From Bacteroidales bacterium (GTDB taxonomy: Bacteria; Bacteroidota; Bacteroidia; Bacteroidales; UBA10428): a stretch of 64,000 nucleotides of DNA. Under the pieces are notes generated by a model, which worked only from the letters and a program-made list of their open reading frames with translations, did no database searches and was not told the origin of the DNA. Position numbers and translations under genes: made by a program. Location: NCBI GenBank assembly GCA_016928305.1, contig JAFGKY010000008.1:20935-84934 (forward strand), written 5' to 3'. This document shows, piece by piece, positions 1-7,510 of this stretch. How positions within the stretch are numbered: the stretch's first letter is position 1; every line of letters starts with the position of its first letter.

Positions 1-13
1 CCGGCCGTAATAA

Positions 14-41
14 AACGAAAAGTGAAAAACGCAAAGTGAAA
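14..41. repeat. degenerate 7-bp array
   Basis: Four consecutive heptamers (AACGAAA, AGTGAAA and two close variants) in perfect 7-bp phase at the left edge of the window. Two of the four units are AGTGAAA, the same unit as in the arrays near 47.5 and 49.9 kb. The gene it follows lies outside the window. Confidence 0.6.
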
Positions 42-53
42 ACCAACATGTGC

Positions 54-98
54 TATTCATTATTGGTACTCACAACATTCGTCACCCAATAATGAATA
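54..98. other. 13-bp perfect inverted repeat
   Basis: TATTCATTATTGG at 54-66 is exactly complementary to 86-98, with a 19-nt loop. No T-run follows on either strand, so it is not a standard intrinsic terminator. It lies in the 270-nt leader before the first gene. It could be a regulatory hairpin or the remnant of a small palindromic element. Confidence 0.6.
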
Positions 99-270
99 TT
101 GACCCCTGAATACCCATATACTCATCACCCTATACTGCCTGTTGCTCATCTATCAGCATTCACCGGGCTTCCGCGATTCATTAATCAAAGTTAAGTCAAA
201 TATTGTCATTAAAGTACTTGAGTTGGTAAAAAAAAAATTCCTTTTCATCAGGACATGCGTATAGTAAGAT

Positions 271-648
271 ATGAGTGTAAACAAAAATGAATTTATTAAA
301 AACCTTGATTCTGTCCTGGAACTTTTCCGGCATTTCAAGAAAAAAATGGTCAGCGGAAAAACCTCTGTTGATAAGGCCTTTATCACAAATTTCGAGGAAA
401 TCATCAGGAACTATAAAATTATCCGCGAGGAAATTCCGGATGATCTTGTTTCAAAATTCGGGATGCCGATTCAGGTGATGGCCCTGCAGCTTGTTGAACA
501 ATTGCGGCATGAACTGGAAGATCAACGGCAGGATTTACATCGGCATAAACCGGAACAAAAGATTGATGACAAGCTGAAGAATCCCACTCTGTCGGTCAAG
601 GAAATCGACGATCTGCTCGACAAACGACTTGCTATTCTAAAAGACTGA
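271..648 (+). CDS. helical hypothetical protein
   Basis: A 125-residue protein with no recognised family. It is highly charged and looks alpha-helical throughout. The first half (about 1-70) alternates hydrophobic and basic residues. About 75-110 is a Lys/Asp/Glu/Gln-rich stretch of coiled-coil type (DQRQDLHRHKPEQKIDDK). The C-terminus (LSVKEIDDLLDKRLAIL) is a short amphipathic helix. There is no signal peptide, membrane segment or cysteine, so it should be cytosolic. It starts at ATG without a visible Shine-Dalgarno site, as is usual in this phylum. It stands alone; the next gene begins about 490 nt later. The open frame, start and composition support a real gene, but the function is unknown. 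Confidence 0.6.
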   Translation: MSVNKNEFIKNLDSVLELFRHFKKKMVSGKTSVDKAFITNFEEIIRNYKIIREEIPDDLVSKFGMPIQVMALQLVEQLRHELEDQRQDLHRHKPEQKIDDKLKNPTLSVKEIDDLLDKRLAILKD

Positions 649-1141
649 TTAATACAGTCTGTTTCCCTTCCTGTTATTCAACTGTCAGGCCTGGTTATTA
701 TCTGGCAGGTGTCATGCAGATAGATTGTACCTGTGTTGACTCACAAAACTTGTTCTGTATATTTGACACTGGCATGTTGAGGTACATTTAAGGTCTATTA
801 TTAAGTTTGTTGTATACCGTTGACCTGCACCGGTCCATTATTCTTGACAAAGAGCATACTTCCGGTACTTTTGTCCGTTACCTCTCAATCCCTGACAAAG
901 GTTATGAGGTCGGGATTAATCATAAAATAGCTACCGGTTCTAATGATATTGCATGAGAAATAATAATACATTCCGGGAAAGATAATCCAGGAAATGCAAT
1001 TATGAGATACTTTATGGATGTGTTTTATTTATTTTGGTTTGGTAATAAAATACAAAAGTTAATAAAACGAGGATTAACCTAATACATTTCATATTATATT
1101 TGTCCTCCGCTGGTACGAATCATCTATTAATCTTTATCTCC
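649..1141. other. intergenic region with possible coding remnant
   Basis: A 490-nt gap. Positions 792-956 on the plus strand form a 54-codon open stretch reading like protein (for example LYTVDLHRSIILDKEHTSG) but with no good start, so it may be a decayed gene fragment. The right end carries the promoter of the next gene. No RNA gene was recognised. Confidence 0.35.
1095..1102 (+). promoter_or_regulatory. -7 promoter element TATATTTG
   Basis: Exact match to the Bacteroidota -7 consensus TAnnTTTG, 40 nt before ATG 1142. It contains the TTG codon at 1100 that would be the longest possible start of the downstream frame. That argues the protein really starts at 1142. The -33 side is not clear. 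Confidence 0.5.
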
Positions 1142-2662
1142 ATGGCGATTGTAGGTACTATTCTACAAGGTGTTGTCAAGCATAAAAAAGGATCCCTTGA
1201 CAAAAGGCAAATCAATTTTGATCTCCAGAAAAAAACTCTTAAAAAGCTTTTAACAAGAGCAAAAGGAACGGAATTTGGCCGAACATTTAATTTCGCGGAA
1301 ATACTGGAATCTGTTGATTTTTTGAGAGAATTTCAGAAAAAAGTGCCGTTATACGATTATGAAAAGCTTTATTTTTCGTTTTGGCACAAGTTACTGGAAG
1401 GGAAAAGCAATATATGCTGGCCGGGAAAAGTCAAATATTTTGGTCTTACCTCAGGCACATCCAATGATTCCAGTAAACGTGTGCCGGTTACACAGGATAT
1501 GATCCGTTCCATCCGTCGGACCGGAATCCGTCAGCTATTATCCCTGGCTGAATTCGAGCTCCCTCATCAATTCTATGAGAAAAGTGTTCTGATGTTGGGG
1601 GGAAGCACACAACTGGTAAAGATGGAGAAGTATTTTGAAGGTGACCTTAGCGGGATTCTGACAGGGCGCTTACCTTTCTGGTTTAACCGTTTTTATAAGC
1701 CCGGTGCGATTTCAAAGGAAAGAGACTGGAATACAAAACTTGATAAAATCGTAAAAAAGGCCATTGACTGGGATATCGGAGGAATTGCCGGAGTACCGGC
1801 CTGGGTGCAGATTTTACTTGAGCGTATAATTCAATATTATGGCGTTAAAAACATCCATGAAATCTGGCCTAACTTCATGGTATATTCACACGGTGGCGTA
1901 TGCCTTGCACCCTATAAGAAAAGCTTTCAGCGATTGATGGGTAAGGAAATCTATTTCCTCGAAACTTACCTGGCTTCTGAAGGATTTCTGGCTTATCAGC
2001 GCAAGAAGGACAGAGATATGCAACTGGTTCTTGATAACGGTATATTTTTTGAATTTATTCCATTCGATGCTGACAATTTTACTCCTGAAGGTCAATTGGT
2101 TGAACATCCCAGAACCATGCTGCTGAATGAAGTTGAGGAAGGTGTAAATTATGCTGTCATTATTAGTACCAATGCTGGAGCATGGCGTTATATGATTGGT
2201 GATACCATAAAATTCGTTTCGGTTAAGGACTATGAAATCATCATTACGGGGCGAATTAAACATTTTCTGAGCTTATGCGGAGAACACCTGAGTGTAGATA
2301 ATATGACAAAAGCCATCAGTATAGTGTCTGACAAACTGAACATCAATATAAAGGAATTTACGGTGGCAGGCATACCCTGTGAGAATCTGTTTGCGCATAA
2401 ATGGTACATCGGTACCGATGATCCTGTTCCTGATACGGAGGCATTTGCTTATTTACTTGATGACACGATTAGGAAACTGAATGATGACTATGCTGTTGAA
2501 CGAAAGGAAGCATTAAAAAGAGTCGTTGTGGAATTCGTGCCCTCGTATTTATTCATTCAATGGTTGAAATTAAAGGGCAAAGAAGGCGGACAAAACAAGT
2601 TCCCCCGTGTAATCGGTGAACGGTATAAGGAATGGGAGGAATTCCTGCAACAAAATCGTTGA
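1142..2662 (+). CDS. GH3-family acyl-acid-amido synthetase
   Basis: About 506 residues, matching the GH3 auxin-responsive-promoter family. These ANL-like adenylating enzymes activate a carboxylic acid with ATP and join it to an amino acid. Bacteroidota carry many GH3 homologues of unknown substrate. Visible family features are the phosphate-binding stretch YFGLTSGTSNDSSKRVP, the central WRYMIGDTIKF segment and the C-terminal GRIKHFLSLCGEHLSVDN motif where the mobile domain begins. There is no signal peptide, so it acts in the cytosol. The frame is open from TTG 1100, but that codon lies within a -7 promoter element, so ATG 1142 (MAIVGTILQG) is the preferred start. Only 3 nt separate it from the LysE-type exporter gene, suggesting the conjugate or amino acid is exported. 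Family assignment is firm; the substrate is unknown. Confidence 0.85.
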   Translation: MAIVGTILQGVVKHKKGSLDKRQINFDLQKKTLKKLLTRAKGTEFGRTFNFAEILESVDFLREFQKKVPLYDYEKLYFSFWHKLLEGKSNICWPGKVKYFGLTSGTSNDSSKRVPVTQDMIRSIRRTGIRQLLSLAEFELPHQFYEKSVLMLGGSTQLVKMEKYFEGDLSGILTGRLPFWFNRFYKPGAISKERDWNTKLDKIVKKAIDWDIGGIAGVPAWVQILLERIIQYYGVKNIHEIWPNFMVYSHGGVCLAPYKKSFQRLMGKEIYFLETYLASEGFLAYQRKKDRDMQLVLDNGIFFEFIPFDADNFTPEGQLVEHPRTMLLNEVEEGVNYAVIISTNAGAWRYMIGDTIKFVSVKDYEIIITGRIKHFLSLCGEHLSVDNMTKAISIVSDKLNINIKEFTVAGIPCENLFAHKWYIGTDDPVPDTEAFAYLLDDTIRKLNDDYAVERKEALKRVVVEFVPSYLFIQWLKLKGKEGGQNKFPRVIGERYKEWEEFLQQNR

Positions 2663-2665
2663 TCT

Positions 2666-3277
2666 ATGGATCCTTTCTTAAAAGGCATAATTACTGGTCT
2701 GGTGCTCAGCCTATATGTAGGGGCTACATTTTTTATGCTTGTTGAAACAAGTATTACACGGGGATTAAAAGCAGCCCTGTTATTCGACCTGGGAATTTTC
2801 TTAAGCGATGTATTCTGTGTGTTGCTGGTCTATTTTTTTGCTTCAGAGATATTGAATACCGTCATGAATAATTTGTATGTGGGTTTGTTTGGCGGCGTCG
2901 CATTCATCGGGTTCGGAGTAAACTATATGATGGATCGTCAGAAACCACAATATGGGCAATTATCAGCAAAGTATGCAGTAAGACTGCTTTTTAGCGGATT
3001 CATAATAAATATACTTAATCCTTCGGTTTTCGTTTTCTGGTTGGGAACCCTTGCTGTTGCTATAACCCATTTTCATTTTACCGGTAAAGATATTTTTCTT
3101 TATTTGGCTTCAACATTGTTCATTGTTGTATGCGTTGATGTATTGAAAATATATTCTGCATGCTGGTTACGAAGGTTATTAACACCGCGTGTCAAAAAAG
3201 GGCTCTGCTTTTTTTCAGGAGCCATCCTTATCCTGTTTGGAATTGTTGTTATTATCAGCAAAATCAGGACTTTCTGA
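2666..3277 (+). CDS. LysE/RhtB-family amino-acid exporter
   Basis: A 203-residue integral membrane protein with about six hydrophobic segments. The N-terminus ITGLVLSLYVGATFFMLVETSITRG corresponds to the LysE signature region, where small residues and the Gly before the first loop are conserved. LysE/RhtB proteins export amino acids or derivatives with proton antiport. Start ATG 2666 lies 3 nt after the GH3 synthetase stop, so the two are almost certainly cotranscribed and the exported compound may be the synthetase's substrate or product; that link is inference. No terminator was found in the 34-nt convergent gap to the next gene. Confidence 0.8.
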   Translation: MDPFLKGIITGLVLSLYVGATFFMLVETSITRGLKAALLFDLGIFLSDVFCVLLVYFFASEILNTVMNNLYVGLFGGVAFIGFGVNYMMDRQKPQYGQLSAKYAVRLLFSGFIINILNPSVFVFWLGTLAVAITHFHFTGKDIFLYLASTLFIVVCVDVLKIYSACWLRRLLTPRVKKGLCFFSGAILILFGIVVIISKIRTF

Positions 3278-3311
3278 GATCCGGTAAAGCTTCATGCCTG
3301 GATGATATTCT

Positions 3312-3860
3312 TCATACAGCAATACGGGAATGCTGAAATATCGTTTTATTCACAAAATTAATGTTTTCAACAGTAAAGAAAGCGTTCGGATTATAGTGTT
3401 TGATTGTACTGATTACTTCTTTCAGTTTTTTCCGGTTAATTACTATATATAATATTCCTACTTCTCCCTTCATTCCCATTGCTTTAACTGAGGTGACCCC
3501 ATAACCGGCACTGCGAAGAGCACTGGTTAGCTCATTGGCTTCCTTTTTTGTAATAACTCTTACCATTTCAAATCCGATGGCAAGTTTTTCATCCAGCAGC
3601 ATGCCTACAAAGTTTCCGGTTGCAAATCCTCCTGCATAAGCGACATAGCAAATCCAGTTATCAATGTTCTGCATAATGCGGGTTATTACAACAATCCATA
3701 TGAGCACTTCAAAGAAACCAATGACAGGGGCAATGAACTTATATCCCTTTGATACAAAAATTATTCTGAGCGTATCAAGGGAAACATCACAAATTCTGGC
3801 AATAAAAATGAAAAATGGCAGAATCAGCAGATCAAAAACAGGTGAATCTATAAATTCCAT
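3312..3860 (-). CDS. DUF2179 (UPF0316) membrane protein
   Basis: 182 residues. Three N-terminal membrane segments (about 8-30, 38-60, 68-92) precede a soluble domain (about 95-165) of the DUF2179 type. The soluble part reads GFEMVRVITKKEANELTSALRSAGYGVTSVKAMGMKGEVGILYIVINRKK, as in UPF0316/YebE-type proteins, whose C-terminal domain is thought to bind a small ligand. The molecular function is unestablished. It is a single gene, convergent with the LysE exporter. Start ATG 3860 gives the usual family length. Confidence 0.8.
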   Translation of the reverse strand: MEFIDSPVFDLLILPFFIFIARICDVSLDTLRIIFVSKGYKFIAPVIGFFEVLIWIVVITRIMQNIDNWICYVAYAGGFATGNFVGMLLDEKLAIGFEMVRVITKKEANELTSALRSAGYGVTSVKAMGMKGEVGILYIVINRKKLKEVISTIKHYNPNAFFTVENINFVNKTIFQHSRIAV

Positions 3861-3979
3861 AGTCCAAAAAATAATTTAACCGAATTTCCTGTAAAGTTAC
3901 GGGAATTATTTGAAAAACTGATTTTCTTTCACCCTTCACCCTCAGTTTTCTTGTTATCCTTAAAGCTTTGGCTGGTGAA

Positions 3980-4056
3980 GAACGCGAAACGCAAAACAGG
4001 GACGAGAGACAAGAAACAAGGGACAAGGGAAGACAGAATGTGAAACACGAAACAAA
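3980..4056. repeat. degenerate 7-bp array, 11 units
   Basis: Eleven consecutive purine-rich heptamers in exact phase over 77 bp. The units diverge (for example GAACGCG, GACAAGA, GACAAGG, AAACACG) but share an A-rich RAACARG-like pattern and keep the 7-nt spacing without slips. It lies upstream of the hdr operon, between divergent genes. Confidence 0.65.
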
Positions 4057-4134
4057 TCAACTCCCTCTTTCATAGGCAAAAATACCTATTCATTTTTGGT
4101 ATAACATCCGATTTCATTCTTGTTTATCGTTCGG

Positions 4135-4142
4135 TAAATTTG
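4135..4142 (+). promoter_or_regulatory. -7 promoter element TAAATTTG
   Basis: Exact TAnnTTTG match, 23 nt before the hdrC-like ATG at 4166. The -33 element is not convincing (nearest TTG only 12 nt upstream). Likely promoter of the five-gene Hdr-like operon. Confidence 0.45.
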
Positions 4143-4165
4143 AATAACTGTTTCAGAACATCAAG

Positions 4166-4885
4166 ATGTCCGATTATTATCAAATACTGAAAGAAGATAT
4201 ACGATTTGAAGAAGGTCTTTCAGCCTGTATCCATTGCGGTACATGTACAGCTATATGTCCGGCTGCTGAATTTTTTAATTATGATCCAAGACTTATTGCA
4301 GAGACTGTCCAGACTGGAGATAATAATAAAATTTACGAATTGCTAACCGGTGATGCAATATGGTATTGCGGTGAATGTATGTCATGTAAAACTAGGTGTC
4401 CGAGGGATAATGCACCCGGTCTCGTGATCATGGCATTACGTTACCTGGCTATGAAAACAGGCCTTTTCACGGCATCAGAAAAAGGCCGTCAGCAACTTGT
4501 TATCAAAAGATCGATAGGGGAGTGGATATTGAAGTACGGATACTGCGTGTATCGCGAAGAACTTACCCTGGACGATCATCCTGAACAGGGCCCTACATGG
4601 GAATGGCAGAATAGCCACCTGCCGGATCTCTTAAAGCGACTGGGGATCATATATAAGGCAGATGGGCCGGGTGTTCTTAGAAAGATACCCGAAGAGGCTT
4701 TGGAAGAGATCCGTTCCATTTTCAGGGAGACCGGAGGTATCGAATTTCTGGAAGACATTGAGAAGTACTCGGCTGAAAAAGCAAAGGAAATGGGACTTGA
4801 ATTTGATGAACGGCTCAACTGCGAATATATGCACGATATATATCAAACAAACGGGAGTCATCATACACGGAAAGGCAATTTATGA
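4166..4885 (+). CDS. HdrC-like 4Fe-4S electron-transfer subunit (copy 1)
   Basis: 239 residues with two complete 4Fe-4S motifs. The first is Cys21-x2-Cys24-x2-Cys27-x3-Cys31 followed by Pro (CIHCGTCTAICP). The second is Cys68-x2-Cys71-x2-Cys74-x3-Cys78-Pro (CGECMSCKTRCP). This is the HdrC pattern: a small iron-sulfur protein that passes electrons between HdrA flavin and the HdrB active site. The 150-residue C-terminal extension is longer than in methanogen HdrC; it contains DDHPEQGPTWEW, also present in the second copy near 58 kb. No signal peptide, so cytosolic. The stop overlaps the next start by ATGA. A methanogenic CoM/CoB role is not expected in this phylum; the physiological substrate is unknown. 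Confidence 0.85.
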   Translation: MSDYYQILKEDIRFEEGLSACIHCGTCTAICPAAEFFNYDPRLIAETVQTGDNNKIYELLTGDAIWYCGECMSCKTRCPRDNAPGLVIMALRYLAMKTGLFTASEKGRQQLVIKRSIGEWILKYGYCVYREELTLDDHPEQGPTWEWQNSHLPDLLKRLGIIYKADGPGVLRKIPEEALEEIRSIFRETGGIEFLEDIEKYSAEKAKEMGLEFDERLNCEYMHDIYQTNGSHHTRKGNL

Positions 4886-5952
4886 AGATTGAAGGCAAAA
4901 AGCGACTCTGGAAGGAATACCAGAAAGATATAGCCAACGACAATTACTTTTTTGTCCGTAGTTGTATCCGGCAGAGCTTCTTTCCCGGTGCGGAAACAAT
5001 GTTCCTTAAGATCATGCGGGAAGACCTTGGAAAAGTTGTACATGAAGATCCCCGACATACTACCTGCACAGGGATTGGCTATCATGCCGATATCGTTCCG
5101 CTGGAAACTACCATGACGGTTGTGGCCAGGCAGTTTGCCCTGATGACAGAAGCCGGTTATAAAAACTACGCTGTCTCCTGTATCACTTCATTTGGATTAT
5201 ATACCGAGATACTTGAAACCTGGAAACATCACCCGGAAATTGAAACAAAAATCAGGGAGCACTTAAAAAGGGCAACAGGAAGAGAATTTCGCCTGCCTGA
5301 AAATATTGCACATGCCAGTGATATCCTGTACAAGTTCCGTTTTGAAATAGCCGGAAAGGCGAAATACAGGCTGATCGATAAAAATACCGGGAGCCCTCTC
5401 AGGATTGTTGAACACATTGGTTGCCATTATGCCAAGATGTTCCCACACAAAGGCGTTGGTGGTGCGGAATATCCTTATGTTCTGGCCGGCCTGGCAGAGG
5501 CTCTTGGCGGTGAGATAATCGATTATCCTGAACGCAGGCATTGCTGTGGTTTTGGATTCAGGCATTATATTGTCAAGATCAACCGGGGTTATTCACTTTC
5601 ATGCGCAAAGGTAAAGTTCGACTCCATGGAACCTTACAAACCCGACCTGATTCTTACAAATTGCCCGGGATGTCCGTTCTTTTTGGATCGATGGCAATAT
5701 GCCATTGGAGAAATGGAAGGTAAGACATACGGCGAAAATGGTTACGGCATTCCCGTTTTAACCTATGAAGAGCTGGCCGCTCTTTGCCTTGGTTATGATC
5801 CATGGGAAATAGGTCTCCAGACCCATCAGGTAACACCTGAACCTTTGTTGAGAAAGATGGGAATACCATTTGATCCGGAACGGAAATACCTTGGAGCAGA
5901 CGATAAGGATATTGGCAAACCGGCTAAACCAACTGTTTTAATGGTAGAATAG
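4882..5952 (+). CDS. HdrB-like CCG-domain subunit (copy 1)
   Basis: 356 residues. The C-terminal half has a complete CCG motif: Cys181, Cys221-Cys222, Cys261 and Cys264 (C-x39-CC-x38-CxxC), the ligand set of the disulfide-cleaving non-cubane cluster in HdrB. The N-terminal half has a second, incomplete set (Cys28, Cys62, Cys100). So it has at least one catalytic CCG module, able in principle to reduce a disulfide or a related two-electron acceptor. The start codon overlaps the hdrC stop (ATGA), so translation is coupled. It is closely similar in sequence to the protein encoded at 56853-57923. Family is firm; the substrate is unknown. Confidence 0.85.
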   Translation: MKIEGKKRLWKEYQKDIANDNYFFVRSCIRQSFFPGAETMFLKIMREDLGKVVHEDPRHTTCTGIGYHADIVPLETTMTVVARQFALMTEAGYKNYAVSCITSFGLYTEILETWKHHPEIETKIREHLKRATGREFRLPENIAHASDILYKFRFEIAGKAKYRLIDKNTGSPLRIVEHIGCHYAKMFPHKGVGGAEYPYVLAGLAEALGGEIIDYPERRHCCGFGFRHYIVKINRGYSLSCAKVKFDSMEPYKPDLILTNCPGCPFFLDRWQYAIGEMEGKTYGENGYGIPVLTYEELAALCLGYDPWEIGLQTHQVTPEPLLRKMGIPFDPERKYLGADDKDIGKPAKPTVLMVE

Positions 5953-5997
5953 CGAACAATTGAAAAAAAAATTAATATGCAAATATAAGCTACAATC

Positions 5998-7053
5998 ATG
6001 AAAAGTATTGCGATTATTGGTGGAGGTGTAGCCGGAATGGAAGCTGCAGCAAAGCTTTCAAGAATGGGTTTTTCGGTTACTATTATTGAAGAAAAGGAAC
6101 AGCTTGGTGGTAAGCTGACGCAATGGCATGCTTTGTTTCCCGCACGCAGGCCGGCTGCTGAAGTACTTGCCAACCTGAAAAACCATGTTAAACTGGGCAT
6201 CAATACGATTTTAAATGCCAGGGTAGAAGCCATTGAGAAAGATGATGATGGGTTTGCCATAGCCCTCAACCATAACCGAATGATCACTGCTCATGCCATT
6301 CTGCTGGCAACTGGCTTTGATGTTTTCGATGCAAGCAAAAAGGAAGAATATGGGTATGGCATATACGACAATGTAATTACATCGGTTGATCTTGAAAAAG
6401 CCTTTAACGAGGGAAAAGTGTTGACAGCCCAGGGCAAAACACCAAAAAAGATAGGATTCATCCATTGCGTGGGGTCACGTGATGAGAAAGCAGGGAATCC
6501 ACATTGTTCGAAAGTTTGTTGCATTACTGGTGTTAAACAGGCAATTGAACTGAAGGAAATGATCCCCGATAGTGACATTACCATGTTTTATATGGATCTG
6601 CGTATGTTTGGACGTCATTTTGAAGAATTATATAAAGAAGCACAGGTAAAACATCATATTCAGTTTATACGTGGCCGTCTTTCAGAAGCATTTGAGAACC
6701 AGGATTACACGGTAATGATAAAAGTCGAGGATACGCTGCTGGCCAAACCCCTGAAAATGAACCTTGATCTGCTGGTATTACTGGTTGGTATACAACCGGC
6801 CCGCGGAATCAATAAAATTTTATACGATCTGGAGGTTGAAAAAGATGCAGATGGCTTTCTGAAACAGACTGATAATCAGCTGTCGCCAAGTAAGACAAAC
6901 ACGCCGGGTGTATTTGCTATCGGCACAACAACCGGCCCAAAAACTATAGAGGAGACTATTAGCGAGGCACGTGCAGTAACCCTTGAAATTTCGGATTATC
7001 TGCATAACAAAGTTGCCTCGAGAGTATTGATGAACGAGAGTTATTTCATATGA
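5998..7053 (+). CDS. compact HdrA-like flavoprotein
   Basis: 351 residues, about half the length of methanogen HdrA. It starts with an FAD dinucleotide fold (IIGGGVAGMEAA, residues 6-17). It keeps the insertion motif Cys157-x12-Cys170-x3-Cys174-Cys175, the cysteine spacing expected for the flavin-adjacent 4Fe-4S cluster of HdrA. The second FAD stretch (TPGVFAIGTTTGPKTIEETISEA) is near the C-terminus. The N-terminal cluster domain and C-terminal ferredoxin domains of long HdrA are absent; the next gene supplies two clusters as a separate 112-residue protein. The flavin could distribute electrons between carriers, but whether it bifurcates cannot be told from sequence. Stop and next start overlap (ATGA). 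Confidence 0.8.
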   Translation: MKSIAIIGGGVAGMEAAAKLSRMGFSVTIIEEKEQLGGKLTQWHALFPARRPAAEVLANLKNHVKLGINTILNARVEAIEKDDDGFAIALNHNRMITAHAILLATGFDVFDASKKEEYGYGIYDNVITSVDLEKAFNEGKVLTAQGKTPKKIGFIHCVGSRDEKAGNPHCSKVCCITGVKQAIELKEMIPDSDITMFYMDLRMFGRHFEELYKEAQVKHHIQFIRGRLSEAFENQDYTVMIKVEDTLLAKPLKMNLDLLVLLVGIQPARGINKILYDLEVEKDADGFLKQTDNQLSPSKTNTPGVFAIGTTTGPKTIEETISEARAVTLEISDYLHNKVASRVLMNESYFI

Positions 7054-7388
7054 TTGAATTCGGATATTCCCTGCAAACAAACAGGCAGATCGATGTTGAT
7101 ATTAAAAACCTGCGTTTACTCAAATACGTCAGGAAGAATGAACCTTCTGTCGACTGGTGTATGAGTTGCGGGACTTGCGCATCGGGATGCACTGCCGGCG
7201 AAAGCACTGATTTCAGCCTCCGGAGTATGATATTGATGGCCAGAAGGGGTGAGGAAGATGAACTGATGACCAGCATTTTTCGATGCAGGTTCTGCGGAAA
7301 ATGCCTTAATGCATGTCCGCGTGGTGTGAATACCCGTAATGTCATTTATTGGATGCAACAAGCTGTAAAAAATATCAATGCCCTATGA
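7050..7388 (+). CDS. small two-cluster ferredoxin-like HdrC paralogue
   Basis: 112 residues with two 4Fe-4S motifs: Cys37, 40, 43, 47 (CMSCGTCASGC) and Cys79, 82, 85, 89 followed by Pro (CRFCGKCLNACP). The spacing between clusters resembles HdrC rather than a bacterial 2[4Fe-4S] ferredoxin. The first motif lacks the Pro after the last Cys. It probably ferries electrons from the compact HdrA to the membrane HdrDE-like protein encoded next. Its start overlaps the hdrA-like stop, so the two are translationally coupled. Cytosolic; small but complete. Confidence 0.8.
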   Translation: MIEFGYSLQTNRQIDVDIKNLRLLKYVRKNEPSVDWCMSCGTCASGCTAGESTDFSLRSMILMARRGEEDELMTSIFRCRFCGKCLNACPRGVNTRNVIYWMQQAVKNINAL

Positions 7389-7510
7389 AACATCAATGCA
7401 TAAATGTTCGCAAAAAAACACAAATAATATATTGGTGTTCCATCCGAATTGATTATTAAATAAATTAATGTCAATTATTTACAATTAATGCGAATTAAAA
7501 TATTGTACGG

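Larger units (their letters stand above)
3861..4165. other. divergent intergenic region before hdr operon
   Basis: A 305-nt gap between divergent genes. It holds an 11-unit 7-bp array at 3980-4056 and a -7 promoter element at 4135-4142. Nothing else was recognised. Confidence 0.5.

Noticed and set aside
792..956. 54-codon plus-strand open stretch reading LYTVDLHRSIILDKEHTSGTF
   Set aside because: No convincing start codon or family match; could be a decayed gene fragment, so it is only mentioned in the gap entry.
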